Assembly: GCA_016932115.1 (NCBI GenBank)
Contig: JAFGDM010000247.1
Span: 1 to 42,318, forward strand
Direction: 5' to 3'
Source: Deltaproteobacteria bacterium
GTDB lineage: Bacteria > Desulfobacterota > DSM-4660 > Desulfatiglandales > HGW-15
DNA: 42,318 bases
Shown piece by piece: positions 28,225 to 37,355 of this stretch. Below the pieces are notes generated by a model, which had not been told where the DNA came from, ran no database searches, and saw only the letters and a program-made list of their open reading frames with translations. The position numbers were made by a program, and so were the translations under genes. Position 1 is the stretch's first letter. Each line of letters opens with the position of its first letter.

Positions 28225-29649
28225 ATGCTCAATGACCGACCCCGCATCACCATCGCCGCCTTGAAAGGAGGCTCAGGGAAAACCATCCTTTCCCTCGGCC
28301 TAACCTCCTGCTGGCTCAAAGAAGGGTTAAACGTGGCGGCTTTTAAAAAAGGCCCGGATTTCATAGACTCCGGATGGCTCTCCTTCGCCACTCGAAGGCC
28401 GTGCTACAATCTGGACCCATTTCTCATGACCACTGAGCAAATCATTAATTCCTTCCTGATTCATTCCGCTGATGCCGACGTTTCCGTCATTGAGGGGAAC
28501 CGCGGACTTTTTGACGGCCTGGATCTGGAAGGTCGCTACAGTACTGCGGAACTGGCAACAATGCTCGACAGCCCGGTGGTCATTATTGTGGATGTGACCA
28601 TGGTTACCCGCACCGTGGCCGCGCTTATCATGGGATGCCTGCAATTTGACCCTTGTCTTAAGATCGCGGGAGTGATCTTGAACAAAGTGGCCGGAAACCG
28701 CCAGGAATCCCTTGTGAGACGTTGCATCGAACAATACTGCGGTCTCCCGGTAGTCGGCGCCGTGCCTAAACTGAAAGGGGACTTTTTCCCTGAAAGACAC
28801 ATGGGTTTGATCCCCCACCAAGAAAGGCAATTCGCGGAAAAGGCTCTTGATTGGGCCGGGACGGTGGTGGGAAAAAACCTGAATATTGAAACCCTCTTCA
28901 AGCTGGCCCGGGACGCAGACCCCCTGGCTTTCCCCGACGATTACGGACAGGCAGAAAAGCCTTCTGCTTCCGAGTCGTTATCGCCTCGAATAGGGGTGAT
29001 CCAAGACCATTCCTTCTGGTTTTACTATCCTGAAAACCTGGGACAGCTCAAAAATCTCGGAGCCACGCTTGTCGACCTTGATTCCATCAGGCACCGGGAA
29101 ATCCCGGACGTTGATGCGATCTACATCGGGGGAGGGTTTCCTGAAGTCCAGGCCCAGGCCCTGGCAGACAATAAGAATTTTAAACAAGCCCTAAAGCGGC
29201 GGATCGAAGCCGGGCTACCTGTTTACGCCGAGTGTGGCGGATTGATGTACCTCGGTGATCGTCTCGTTATTGAAGGAAATAATTATCCCATGGTCGGCGC
29301 CCTTCCCGTCGGCTTTGTGTTCACTAAAAAGCCTCAAGGGCATGGCTATACCGTTCTCCAGGCGCTCAGGCAAAACCCTTATTACGAGGTGGGCGACACC
29401 ATCAGGGGCCATGAATTCCATTATTCGAAAGCGGTGCTGGAAGATTCGGAAAAAATCAAGGCTGTTTTCAAGGTTCTGCGGGGATCAGGTCTTGACGGCC
29501 AAAGAGACGGGATTTGCAGGAAAAATCTTCTCGGTTTATACACCCATGTCCACGCAGGCGGAAACCGCCTGTGGGCTCAAACCTTTTTCAGACAAGCTGC
29601 TCTGTTCAAGCAACGGAAAATCTCAAATGACGTGAAAAAGAAGGATTGA
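28225..29649 (+). CDS. Cobyrinate a,c-diamide synthase family protein; DsrN-like siroheme amidase candidate
   Basis: ITIAALKGGSGKTILSLGLTSCWLKEGLNVAAFKKGPDFIDSGWLSFATRRPCYNLDPFLM and GATase motif VYAECGGLMYLGD. Listed ORF from 28006; ATG at 28225 (MLNDRPRITIAAL) matches the family N-terminus. Confidence 0.88.
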   Translation: MLNDRPRITIAALKGGSGKTILSLGLTSCWLKEGLNVAAFKKGPDFIDSGWLSFATRRPCYNLDPFLMTTEQIINSFLIHSADADVSVIEGNRGLFDGLDLEGRYSTAELATMLDSPVVIIVDVTMVTRTVAALIMGCLQFDPCLKIAGVILNKVAGNRQESLVRRCIEQYCGLPVVGAVPKLKGDFFPERHMGLIPHQERQFAEKALDWAGTVVGKNLNIETLFKLARDADPLAFPDDYGQAEKPSASESLSPRIGVIQDHSFWFYYPENLGQLKNLGATLVDLDSIRHREIPDVDAIYIGGGFPEVQAQALADNKNFKQALKRRIEAGLPVYAECGGLMYLGDRLVIEGNNYPMVGALPVGFVFTKKPQGHGYTVLQALRQNPYYEVGDTIRGHEFHYSKAVLEDSEKIKAVFKVLRGSGLDGQRDGICRKNLLGLYTHVHAGGNRLWAQTFFRQAALFKQRKISNDVKKKD

Positions 29650-29674
29650 CATCATTGGAAATTTAGTCTATACA
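29646..29674 (+). promoter_or_regulatory. Candidate sigma70-type promoter for dsrC
   Basis: TTGACA-N17-TATACA; the -35 box contains the TGA stop of the upstream gene (29647-29649). Confidence 0.65.
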
Positions 29675-29738
29675 GAAAAATCCTTATGAATAAAATGGTT
29701 AAGTTATCACGATCACTAATAAAAGGAGGGTGTGATTT

Positions 29739-30056
29739 ATGCCAACAGTAGAGTTCGAAGGAAAAACCTTTAACGTGGATGAAGACGGCTTCATCGATGA
29801 CTTCAACAACTGGAACGACTCGTGGATGCGTCACGTGAAGCAGACCGAAGGCATTGAGGAAATTACTGATGAGCATATTAAGGTCGTAAATGTGCTTCAG
29901 GATTATTACAAGAAGAACGGTATCGCTCCCATGGTAAGGATTCTTTCCAAGGTCACCGGTTTCAAGCTGAAGTATATCTACGAGCTTTTTCCATCGGGAC
30001 CGGGCAAGGGTGCCTGCAAAATGGCGGGTCTACCCAAGCCTACAGGCTGCGTCTAA
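29739..30056 (+). CDS. dsrC: DsrC, sulfite reductase-associated sulfur carrier protein
   Basis: 105 aa; C-terminus LFPSGPGKGACKMAGLPKPTGCV retains both conserved Cys (penultimate, and 11 residues upstream). SD AAAGGAGG. Confidence 0.95.
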   Translation: MPTVEFEGKTFNVDEDGFIDDFNNWNDSWMRHVKQTEGIEEITDEHIKVVNVLQDYYKKNGIAPMVRILSKVTGFKLKYIYELFPSGPGKGACKMAGLPKPTGCV

Positions 30057-30080
30057 AAGGGCTGCATTGTCGATAAAGCG

Positions 30081-30122
30081 AAAGGCACAGCGAGCGCTCT
30101 ACGATGCTCACGTGCCTTTTTT
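30081..30122 (+). terminator. Rho-independent terminator after dsrC
   Basis: AAAGGCAC...GTGCC followed by TTTTTT, with inner GCGAGC/GCTCAC pairing (one mismatch). Confidence 0.8.
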
Positions 30123-30357
30123 CTATGACCGGCTGTTCTAATGAGAATGCCGGGAGGCTCCAAAAGAGATAGCTTCGTGAATTTGATTCGGCGCCGGACA
30201 AGAGAAACCCTTCGCTTAGGCCTCGGATGCCTTAAAAACATATATACACATAATTCCCGGATTCTACCGAATTCTGCGTCTTTACAAAAACATTCTTACT
30301 GAACCGATCTTAAGATCCTTCGCGATGATTTTGCCGAACATGCCGCTTCGGCGAAAT

Positions 30358-30987
30358 CTATGGTTTGGAGCGTGCCTTGAGTTTCTTTGCAATCAAGATG
30401 TACTTGTCCGTCTGAAGGGTTTCTCCTGTTTCCAGCGTGTCGAATAATCTTCCCGGATACTTGTTTTTGCCGCTGAACAGAAGCTGGTACCCGGCCTTAC
30501 CAAGAACCACCTGGGCAGGGATATGATCGTTCAGCCAGAAGCTCGTGACAATCAGGGCGCCCTCATCAGCCAGAAGTGCCGCCGCTTCCTCGAAGACCTG
30601 CCGCCAGACCCTTGGCCCCTCAGGCGATGTAGTGAGATTTGGGTGTTCAACAATGATTAGATGGAATGAACCCTTCAGATAACGAGTAAGCCCGCGTGCG
30701 TCCGCGGCAATGAAATGTACGAGGCCGGCCATCACCTTTTTGGCTTGAGCAAATGATTCCTCCTTCACGTCCACGCCCACATAGTACGGCACACCCAGAC
30801 CCTGCTTCAAAAGGTAGCCGGTGACCCCTAAATAATTCCATTTGACGTTGTTGCCGCAACCCAGGTTCAGGACCCCGGGGTTCTGAGGGAGGCGAATCCC
30901 GCTCCTGTTGAGATAGTCATCGAGCATCGCCTCCCACCTTCTCTCAGGGGTCCATTGTTCCGAGTCAGGGTTCTTTTCATTCGTCAA
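30358..30987 (-). CDS. SAM-dependent methyltransferase
   Basis: GVLNLGCGNNVKWNYLGVTG....YYVGVDVKEESFAQAKKVMA...IVEHPNLT. Confidence 0.7.
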   Translation of the reverse strand: MTNEKNPDSEQWTPERRWEAMLDDYLNRSGIRLPQNPGVLNLGCGNNVKWNYLGVTGYLLKQGLGVPYYVGVDVKEESFAQAKKVMAGLVHFIAADARGLTRYLKGSFHLIIVEHPNLTTSPEGPRVWRQVFEEAAALLADEGALIVTSFWLNDHIPAQVVLGKAGYQLLFSGKNKYPGRLFDTLETGETLQTDKYILIAKKLKARSKP

Positions 30988-30990
30988 ACC

Positions 30991-32052
30991 TCACTCCCTT
31001 ATTCGCCCGGCCACCAGATCCCCGACCTCTTGTGTAGTAAATCCCATTCTACCGGCTTCGAGGCTCTTGAGGTCCTTCTTAAGAACAGCCTTGATGGCTT
31101 TGAGCAAAACCTCCGACGCCTCCTTCTCGCCAATATGGTCAACCATCATCTGGGCTGCGGCGATTGCAGCCATTGGGTTGATTTTGTTGAGACCGGCATA
31201 CTTCGGCGCAGACCCGCCTATAGGCTCGAACATAGAGACTCCCTCGGGGTTGATGTTCGCGCCTGCCGCAATGCCCAAGCCGCCCTGGATGATAGCCCCA
31301 ACATCGGTAATGATGTCCCCAAACATGTTGTTCGTCACAATGACGTCAAAAAACTCAGGATTTTTGATCATCCACATGCAGAGAGCGTCCACATTCTGGT
31401 AGCCGGTTTCAATATCCGGGTAATCAGCACCCACCTCCTGGAATACACGGTACCAGAGGTCCGACTCGTAGACAAGCACGTTGGTCTTGCCGCATAGGGT
31501 CAAGTGCTTTTTCTTGTTCCTGCGCCGGCAAAACTCAAAAGCATATCGAACACAGCGCTCCACGCCTTTCCGCGTGTTCACGGATTCCTGAACGGCAATC
31601 TCATCAGGTGTCCCCTTCTTGAAAAAGGCGCCCCCTCCTGCATACAACCCTTCCGTGTTTTCCCTTACCACCACAAAGTCGATGTGCTCCGGGCCTTTTT
31701 CCCGGAGCGGACTTTGAACCCCGGGGAATAGAACCACCGGCCTCAGGTTGATATACAGATCCAGTTCAAACCTCAGTTTCAGCAACACATCTCTTTCCAG
31801 AATCCCCGGTTTCACATCCGGATGCCCTATGGCACCCAGATAAACGGCATCCATTTCCTTCAGTTCCTTGATCACCCCCGTGGGAAGCAGGATGCCCTCC
31901 TTAAGATAAGCCTCCCCGCCGAGAAGAAATTCCTTGAACCGAAAATCAAGTCCGCAACGCTCGGCCAAAGCCTTCAGCGCCTTGAGGCCTTCCCGCATCA
32001 CCTCGGGTCCGGTTCCATCTCCGGGAATTACGGCGATTCTATAACTATTCAT
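30991..32052 (-). CDS. leuB: 3-isopropylmalate dehydrogenase
   Basis: MNSYRIAVIPGDGTGPEVMREG; VVRENTEGLYAGGG; DVIVTNNMFGDIITDVGAIIQGGLGIAAGANINPEG. Start refined from 32112 to 32052, overlapping ilvC. Confidence 0.92.
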   Translation of the reverse strand: MNSYRIAVIPGDGTGPEVMREGLKALKALAERCGLDFRFKEFLLGGEAYLKEGILLPTGVIKELKEMDAVYLGAIGHPDVKPGILERDVLLKLRFELDLYINLRPVVLFPGVQSPLREKGPEHIDFVVVRENTEGLYAGGGAFFKKGTPDEIAVQESVNTRKGVERCVRYAFEFCRRRNKKKHLTLCGKTNVLVYESDLWYRVFQEVGADYPDIETGYQNVDALCMWMIKNPEFFDVIVTNNMFGDIITDVGAIIQGGLGIAAGANINPEGVSMFEPIGGSAPKYAGLNKINPMAAIAAAQMMVDHIGEKEASEVLLKAIKAVLKKDLKSLEAGRMGFTTQEVGDLVAGRIRE

Positions 32053-33113
32053 AGACTTATCTTCTCCCTGTTCTCCGGTCTCAAGTTTCTGACCGCAGCC
32101 CCGGCTTTCCACATCTCCGAATTGTGCATATCCGCAAGCTCTTTTTCCAGTTTCTCCCGGTAATCAGGCGCACTGTTCGCCTGCAAAACAATCCGGGTTT
32201 CCTCACCCTTGACGACGCTCTCATAGAGCTCGTCGAACACGGGAGCCACCGCTTTCTTGAATTTACCTTTCCAGTCGAGGGCCCCCCTCTGTGCCGTGGT
32301 GCTGCAGTTCGCATACATCCAGTCCATGCCGTTTTCAGCCACCAGCCTGATCAAGCTCTGAGTCAATTCCTCCACCGTTTCGTTGAAAGCCTCACTGGGG
32401 CTATGGCCATGGCTCCGCAGCAGATCGTACTGGGCTTCCATCACCCCCGCCAGGCATCCCATAAGCACGCCTCTTTCCCCGGTCAGGTCGCTGTGCACTT
32501 CTTTTTCAAAGGTTGTAGGGAAAAGATATCCGGAGCCGATAGCCATTCCGAGAGCGAGAGTTCTCTCCTTCGCCCTTCCAGTGTAATCCTGAAACACCGC
32601 ATAACTGGAATTGATGCCGCTGCCGTCCAGGAAATTGGCCCGCACGGAGCGCCCTGATCCCTTCGGCGCCACCAGGATAACGTCAATGTTGTCAGGAGGA
32701 ATCACCGCGGTCTGCTCCTTGTAGACGATAGAGAATCCATGTGAAAAATAAAGGGCGTCTCCCTCCTTCAGGCACTTTTTGACATCAGGCCAGGCCGCCA
32801 TCTGGCCGGCATCCGACAGGAGATACAGCACCATCGTTGCCCTTTTTGCCGCATCCTCAATCGGGAAAAGGGTTTTTCCCGGCACAAAACCGTCCTGAAT
32901 TGCCTTGTTCCAATAGCGAGGCTCCTCTTCCCGCTGGCCCACTATCACCGGAAAACCATTGTCCCGCAAGTTAAGGGATTGGCCCGGACCTTGGACTCCA
33001 TACCCCAGAACAGCGATTGTCTCATCCTTGAGAATCTCTTTTGCCCTGGATAAGGGGAATTCCTCCGAGGTAATAACCTCCTCCACCACGCCGCCAAAAT
33101 CTATGTTCGCCAT
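32049..33113 (-). CDS. ilvC: Ketol-acid reductoisomerase, fungal Ilv5-like type
   Basis: LGYGVQGPGQSLNLRDNGFPVIVGQR; VAPKGSGRSVRANF; HGHSPSEAFNETVEELTQSL; CSTTAQRGALDW; PDYREKLEKELADM...AVRNLRPEN. Confidence 0.92.
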   Translation of the reverse strand: MANIDFGGVVEEVITSEEFPLSRAKEILKDETIAVLGYGVQGPGQSLNLRDNGFPVIVGQREEEPRYWNKAIQDGFVPGKTLFPIEDAAKRATMVLYLLSDAGQMAAWPDVKKCLKEGDALYFSHGFSIVYKEQTAVIPPDNIDVILVAPKGSGRSVRANFLDGSGINSSYAVFQDYTGRAKERTLALGMAIGSGYLFPTTFEKEVHSDLTGERGVLMGCLAGVMEAQYDLLRSHGHSPSEAFNETVEELTQSLIRLVAENGMDWMYANCSTTAQRGALDWKGKFKKAVAPVFDELYESVVKGEETRIVLQANSAPDYREKLEKELADMHNSEMWKAGAAVRNLRPENREKISL

Positions 33114-33128
33114 AATCGCTCCTTTCCT

Positions 33129-33635
33129 TCATTTTCGTTCTCTTGCAAGCGCAACTGCGCCCGTTCTTGCAATTTCCTTTATGCCCAGAGGCTTGAGCAG
33201 CTTCAGAAAAGCATTAATTTTCCCTCCGTCTCCCGTCACCTCCAGGGTGTAAAATTCAGTCCCCACGTCCACAACCCTTGACCTGAAAATATCGGCCATC
33301 CTCAAAATCTCGGCTCGGTTCTCCGGCTTTGCCCGAACTTTCACCAATGCGGTTTCCCTCTGGACATAGTCCGTTTCCGTAAAATCCATGACCTTGATCA
33401 CATTGATCAGTTTATTGAGCTGCTTCTTGATCTGCTCCAGAATGTTCATGTCGCCTTCCGCAACCAGGGTGATCCTGGAAACCAGAGGATCGGTCGTTTC
33501 AGAAACACAGAGGCTGTCAATGTTAAATCCCCGGCCGCTAAAAAATCCTGCGACTCTTGAGAGCACCCCGGGCTGATTATCCACCAGCATAGAGAGAATG
33601 TGTCGTCTCGATTCCTGATTATGGTTGTTGTTCAT
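33129..33635 (-). CDS. ilvN: Acetolactate synthase small subunit
   Basis: MNNNHNQESRRHILSMLVDNQPGVLSRVAGFFSGRGFNIDSLCVSETTDP (ACT domain). Start refined from 33782. Confidence 0.95.
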   Translation of the reverse strand: MNNNHNQESRRHILSMLVDNQPGVLSRVAGFFSGRGFNIDSLCVSETTDPLVSRITLVAEGDMNILEQIKKQLNKLINVIKVMDFTETDYVQRETALVKVRAKPENRAEILRMADIFRSRVVDVGTEFYTLEVTGDGGKINAFLKLLKPLGIKEIARTGAVALARERK

Positions 33636-33788
33636 GATGTACCTCCACGACTCGTTGAATCCTCCTTTGTACAAGCAGGCCGGTAAAGCCCGCCCCTGAG
33701 AGCCCATCGGAAAGGCGCACGGTGCAAGTAAAAGATGATAGAGGCAAGAGGGATTCCCGGCCGTGCACCTTGCGCAGCGCACCGCTTT

Positions 33789-35492
33789 TTAGACCAGCAA
33801 CATCTCCGTAATCGGTTTCCCTGACGGGACCATGGGATAGACGCACTCCTCTCTTTCAACCACAAAGTCCATTATGACGGCTTTGGGAGTCGAGAGCCCT
33901 TTTTTGATTGTCTTTTCGACTTCCGCAGGTTTCGTCGCCCTCAATCCAACCGCGCCATAGGCCTCTGCGAGTCTCACAAAATCAGGAGCCTCGATCATTT
34001 GCGTGCACGAGTAGCAACAATCGTAAAAAAGCTGCTGCCATTGGCGGACCATGCCAAGATAGCCGTTGTTGAGGATGACGACCTTGATAGGAAGCTTGTA
34101 CTGCATCACTGTGCCCATTTCTTGGATATTCATCTGGATGCTGCCGTCTCCGGCCACATCCACCACGAGCTTGTCGGGGCATGCAATCTGGGCGCCTATC
34201 GCCGCAGGCAAGCCGAAGCCCATGCACCCCAGACCCCCGGAGGTGATGAAATGATTGGGCTGATCAAAGTGATAATATTGAGCGGCCCACATCTGGTTTT
34301 GACCCACCTCAGTGGCGATGATCGCCTGACCCTTTGTCAGTTCCCAGAGCTTCTCCACCACGAACTGAGGTTTGATAGTATCCCTCTGCTCATAGGCAAG
34401 AGGCTTTGTCGCCTTCCATTGGTCGATCCGGCTTAGCCACGGTGCCCGGATCGTGCCCAAATCACCCAAGTCCTCATCAGCCAAAAGGCGATTCAGCTTC
34501 TCGAGTGTGATTTTGCAATCCCCCACAATAGGGACGGAAACCGAAATGTTTTTCCGAATGGACGTAGGGTCGATATCGATATGAATGATTTGCGCATGGG
34601 GAGCAAAAGCGTCAACCTTTCCGGTGACCCTGTCGTCGAAGCGGACGCCTACGGCAATCATCAAATCACATTCCGAAGAAGAGATGTTGGCGCGATAGGT
34701 CCCGTGCATCCCGATCATGCCGAGCCAGAGGGGATCACCGGCCGGATATGCGCCCAAACCCATTAGAGTAGAAGTCACAGGCGCATGGATCTTCCTGGCG
34801 AATTCAGTGAGTTCCTTGGAAGCTTTCGACAGGATGACGCCGCCTCCTGCGAAAACCAGCGGTTTTCTCGCCTCCTTGATCAACTTTATCACCTTGGGCA
34901 ATTGCTTCACGTTCGGCTCGTAAGTGGGGTTATATGATTTGAGCTGCACCTCTTTGATGGGCGTGTACACGGTTGATCCCTGCATGACATCCTTGGGGAT
35001 GTCCACAAGCACCGGACCGGGTCGACCGGAATGAGCGATATGGAAAGCTTCTTTCAGCATTCTGCCCAAATCTTCAACGCTTTTTACCAGGTAGTTGTGC
35101 TTCGTGCACGGCCTTGTGATCCCCACAATGTCGACCTCCTGGAAGGCGTCATTGCCGATCAGTTGAGTCGGAACCTGACCGGTAAGGACCACCACGGGAA
35201 TAGAATCCATGTAAGCCGAGGCAATGCCTGACACGGTGTTGGTGGCACCCGGTCCGGAAGTTACCAGACAAACCCCCACCTTTCCCGAGGCCCGGGCGTA
35301 TCCATCGGCCGCATGAACAGCAGCCTGTTCATGTCGTGTCATGATGTGACGGAGATCGGATTTGGCCAGTTGATCGTAAATGTCGATGACCGCGCCGCCC
35401 GGATACCCAAAAAGGGTGTCCACTCCTTCTTCCCGTAAAACGTCGATAATGATTTTTGCTCCCTTGGTTTTGATCTTTCTCACCCCTTTCAC
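33789..35492 (-). CDS. ilvB: Acetolactate synthase large subunit
   Basis: GAKIIIDVLREEGVDTLFGYPGGAVIDIYDQL; VCLVTSGPGATNTVSGIASAYMDSIPVVVLTGQVP; TPP motif VAGDGSIQMNIQEMGT. Confidence 0.97.
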   Translation of the reverse strand: MKGVRKIKTKGAKIIIDVLREEGVDTLFGYPGGAVIDIYDQLAKSDLRHIMTRHEQAAVHAADGYARASGKVGVCLVTSGPGATNTVSGIASAYMDSIPVVVLTGQVPTQLIGNDAFQEVDIVGITRPCTKHNYLVKSVEDLGRMLKEAFHIAHSGRPGPVLVDIPKDVMQGSTVYTPIKEVQLKSYNPTYEPNVKQLPKVIKLIKEARKPLVFAGGGVILSKASKELTEFARKIHAPVTSTLMGLGAYPAGDPLWLGMIGMHGTYRANISSSECDLMIAVGVRFDDRVTGKVDAFAPHAQIIHIDIDPTSIRKNISVSVPIVGDCKITLEKLNRLLADEDLGDLGTIRAPWLSRIDQWKATKPLAYEQRDTIKPQFVVEKLWELTKGQAIIATEVGQNQMWAAQYYHFDQPNHFITSGGLGCMGFGLPAAIGAQIACPDKLVVDVAGDGSIQMNIQEMGTVMQYKLPIKVVILNNGYLGMVRQWQQLFYDCCYSCTQMIEAPDFVRLAEAYGAVGLRATKPAEVEKTIKKGLSTPKAVIMDFVVEREECVYPMVPSGKPITEMLLV

Positions 35493-35499
35493 TTTCCCT

Positions 35500-35994
35500 T
35501 TATAATGAGCCTCTTGCCTTGATATAACTCACGAGGCCGCCGGCTTGAATAATTTCACGCATAAAAACAGGAATGGCTTTCGCAGAAACTCGAACGCCCG
35601 CGTTCGCACCCCTGATTTCACCTGTTTCAAGATCCACCGTCAATGTCTCACCTTCCGAGTAGATGTCAAAAGCTTCGTCGCTCTCCAGGATCGGCAACCC
35701 GATATTGAAAGCGCTCCTGTAAAAGATCCTTGCAAAGCTTTTCGCCACCACCAGGCCGATCCCTGCCGCCTTTATGGCCAGGGGCGCATGCTCCCTCGAG
35801 GAGCCGCAACCGAAATTCTTCCCGGCAACGATGATGTCCCCTTTTCGGACCTCTTTCACAAAATTAGGACTAAGATCCACAAAACAATTCTTTGCCAAGT
35901 CTTCCTTATCCGACACAGTGAGAAATCTTGCAGGGATGATAACATCCGTATCGACATTGTCCCCAAATTTCCAAACCTTTCCTATTAGTTTCAC
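35500..35994 (-). CDS. leuD: 3-isopropylmalate dehydratase small subunit
   Basis: GDNVDTDVIIPARFL; AGKNFGCGSSREHAPLAIKAAGIGLVVAKSFARIF. Confidence 0.95.
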   Translation of the reverse strand: MKLIGKVWKFGDNVDTDVIIPARFLTVSDKEDLAKNCFVDLSPNFVKEVRKGDIIVAGKNFGCGSSREHAPLAIKAAGIGLVVAKSFARIFYRSAFNIGLPILESDEAFDIYSEGETLTVDLETGEIRGANAGVRVSAKAIPVFMREIIQAGGLVSYIKARGSL

Positions 35995-36022
35995 TTTGCT
36001 TCACCCCCAACCTCTTGTTTTT

Positions 36023-37288
36023 CTACACATCCTCGGGCGACCCGATCCGTCCCAGTATCGCTGAGGCTGCGGCAATGGCCGGGCTAGCCAAATAGACTTC
36101 GCTTTTTGGATGCCCCATGCGGCCCACAAAATTTCTGTTGGTCGTTGAAAGGGCCTTTTCCCCTTCCGCCAGGATTCCCAGATGCCCGCCCAAACATGGA
36201 CCGCAAGAGGGCGGACCGACCACGGCGCCTGCGTCCAAGAACGTCTCAACGAGTCCTTCCTGGATTGCCTTTTTGAAGATCCACTGGGAACCGGGAAGCA
36301 CAATCAACCTTGTTCCCTTGGCCACTCCTTTCCCTTTCAAAATGGCCGCTACGATCCTTAGGTCATCCAGGCGGCCGTTTGTGCAAGATCCGATGAACAC
36401 CTGATCCAGCGTCACAAGCCCCACCTTCGACACGGGACGCACATTATCAGGGGAATGGGGAAAGGCGACCTGAGGTTCGATTTTTTCGGCGGGGATTTTG
36501 AGAACCCTCTCATAGACCGCACCATCATCGCTCTTGAACATCAAGGGTTCTCTCACGCTTCTTTCGGAGAAATAGTTTACCGTAATGTCGTCAGGTTCCA
36601 CAATCCCGTTCTTCGCCCCGCCTTCCACTGCCATGTTTGTCATGGTGAACCTTTGGTCCATGGGAAGATTTCGGATCGTCTCCCCGCAAAATTCCAGAGA
36701 TTTGTAGTTGGCGCCCTCCACGCCGATCTGACCCAGGGTGAAAAGAATCAGATCTTTTCCGCCTACCCAGGGCATGAGTTTCCCTTGATATTCCACCCGG
36801 ATGGTGGAAGGCACTTTCAGCCATGCCATACCCGTGGCCATCACGGCTCCAAGATCCGTGCTCCCGACCCCGGTGGAAAAAGCTCCCAGGGCACCGTAGG
36901 TGCAGGTATGACTGTCCGCCCCGATCACAAGATCACCAGGGCCGACCAATCCTTTTTCGGGGAGGATCACATGCTCAATTCCACCGTCCCCCATTTCGTA
37001 GTAATGGGCGATCTTGTGCTTGATAGCAAAGTTTTTCATCACCTTTGCCTGCTGCGCGGAAGGGATGTCCTTGTTGGGTACAAAGTGGTCGGCCACTAAA
37101 GCGATCTTCTCCGCATCAAACACCTTTTCGCGGCCGATCTCTTCGAACACCTGAATAGCCAAAGGCGCCGTAATGTCGTTTGCCAGAGCCAAGTCCACTC
37201 TCGCCTTGATCAGCTCCCCCGGTTTTACAGCCTTTAACCCGGCATGGAAAGCCAGTATTTTTTCCGTTATGGTCATGGGATGAGACAT
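36023..37288 (-). CDS. leuC: 3-isopropylmalate dehydratase large subunit
   Basis: VIGADSHTCTYGALGAFSTGVGSTDLGAVMATG; FIGSCTNGRLDDLRIVAAILKGK; VGPPSCGPCLGGH. Confidence 0.95.
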   Translation of the reverse strand: MSHPMTITEKILAFHAGLKAVKPGELIKARVDLALANDITAPLAIQVFEEIGREKVFDAEKIALVADHFVPNKDIPSAQQAKVMKNFAIKHKIAHYYEMGDGGIEHVILPEKGLVGPGDLVIGADSHTCTYGALGAFSTGVGSTDLGAVMATGMAWLKVPSTIRVEYQGKLMPWVGGKDLILFTLGQIGVEGANYKSLEFCGETIRNLPMDQRFTMTNMAVEGGAKNGIVEPDDITVNYFSERSVREPLMFKSDDGAVYERVLKIPAEKIEPQVAFPHSPDNVRPVSKVGLVTLDQVFIGSCTNGRLDDLRIVAAILKGKGVAKGTRLIVLPGSQWIFKKAIQEGLVETFLDAGAVVGPPSCGPCLGGHLGILAEGEKALSTTNRNFVGRMGHPKSEVYLASPAIAAASAILGRIGSPEDV

Positions 37289-37355
37289 AAACAGTCTTCC
37301 TTTCCGATCTTCTGTCTCCAGGATTCCGGATTCCCGGTTCTGTCTTCTTTTACCT

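Noticed and set aside
30329-30356. TTTTGCCGAA...TTCGGCGAAA inverted repeat downstream of the methyltransferase
   Set aside because: Possible weak terminator, but short stem with a mismatch and poor U-tract; not confident enough to list as a feature.
32049-32112. N-terminal extension MESRGCGQKLETGEQGEDKS of leuB as listed
   Set aside because: It lies within ilvC, whose C-terminus is conserved; MNSYRIAVIPGDG at 32052 is the standard LeuB start.
33636-33782. 49-aa N-terminal extension of ilvN (MRCARCTAGNPS...)
   Set aside because: Not IlvN-like; the ACT-domain protein starts at 33635 with its own SD (GGAGG).
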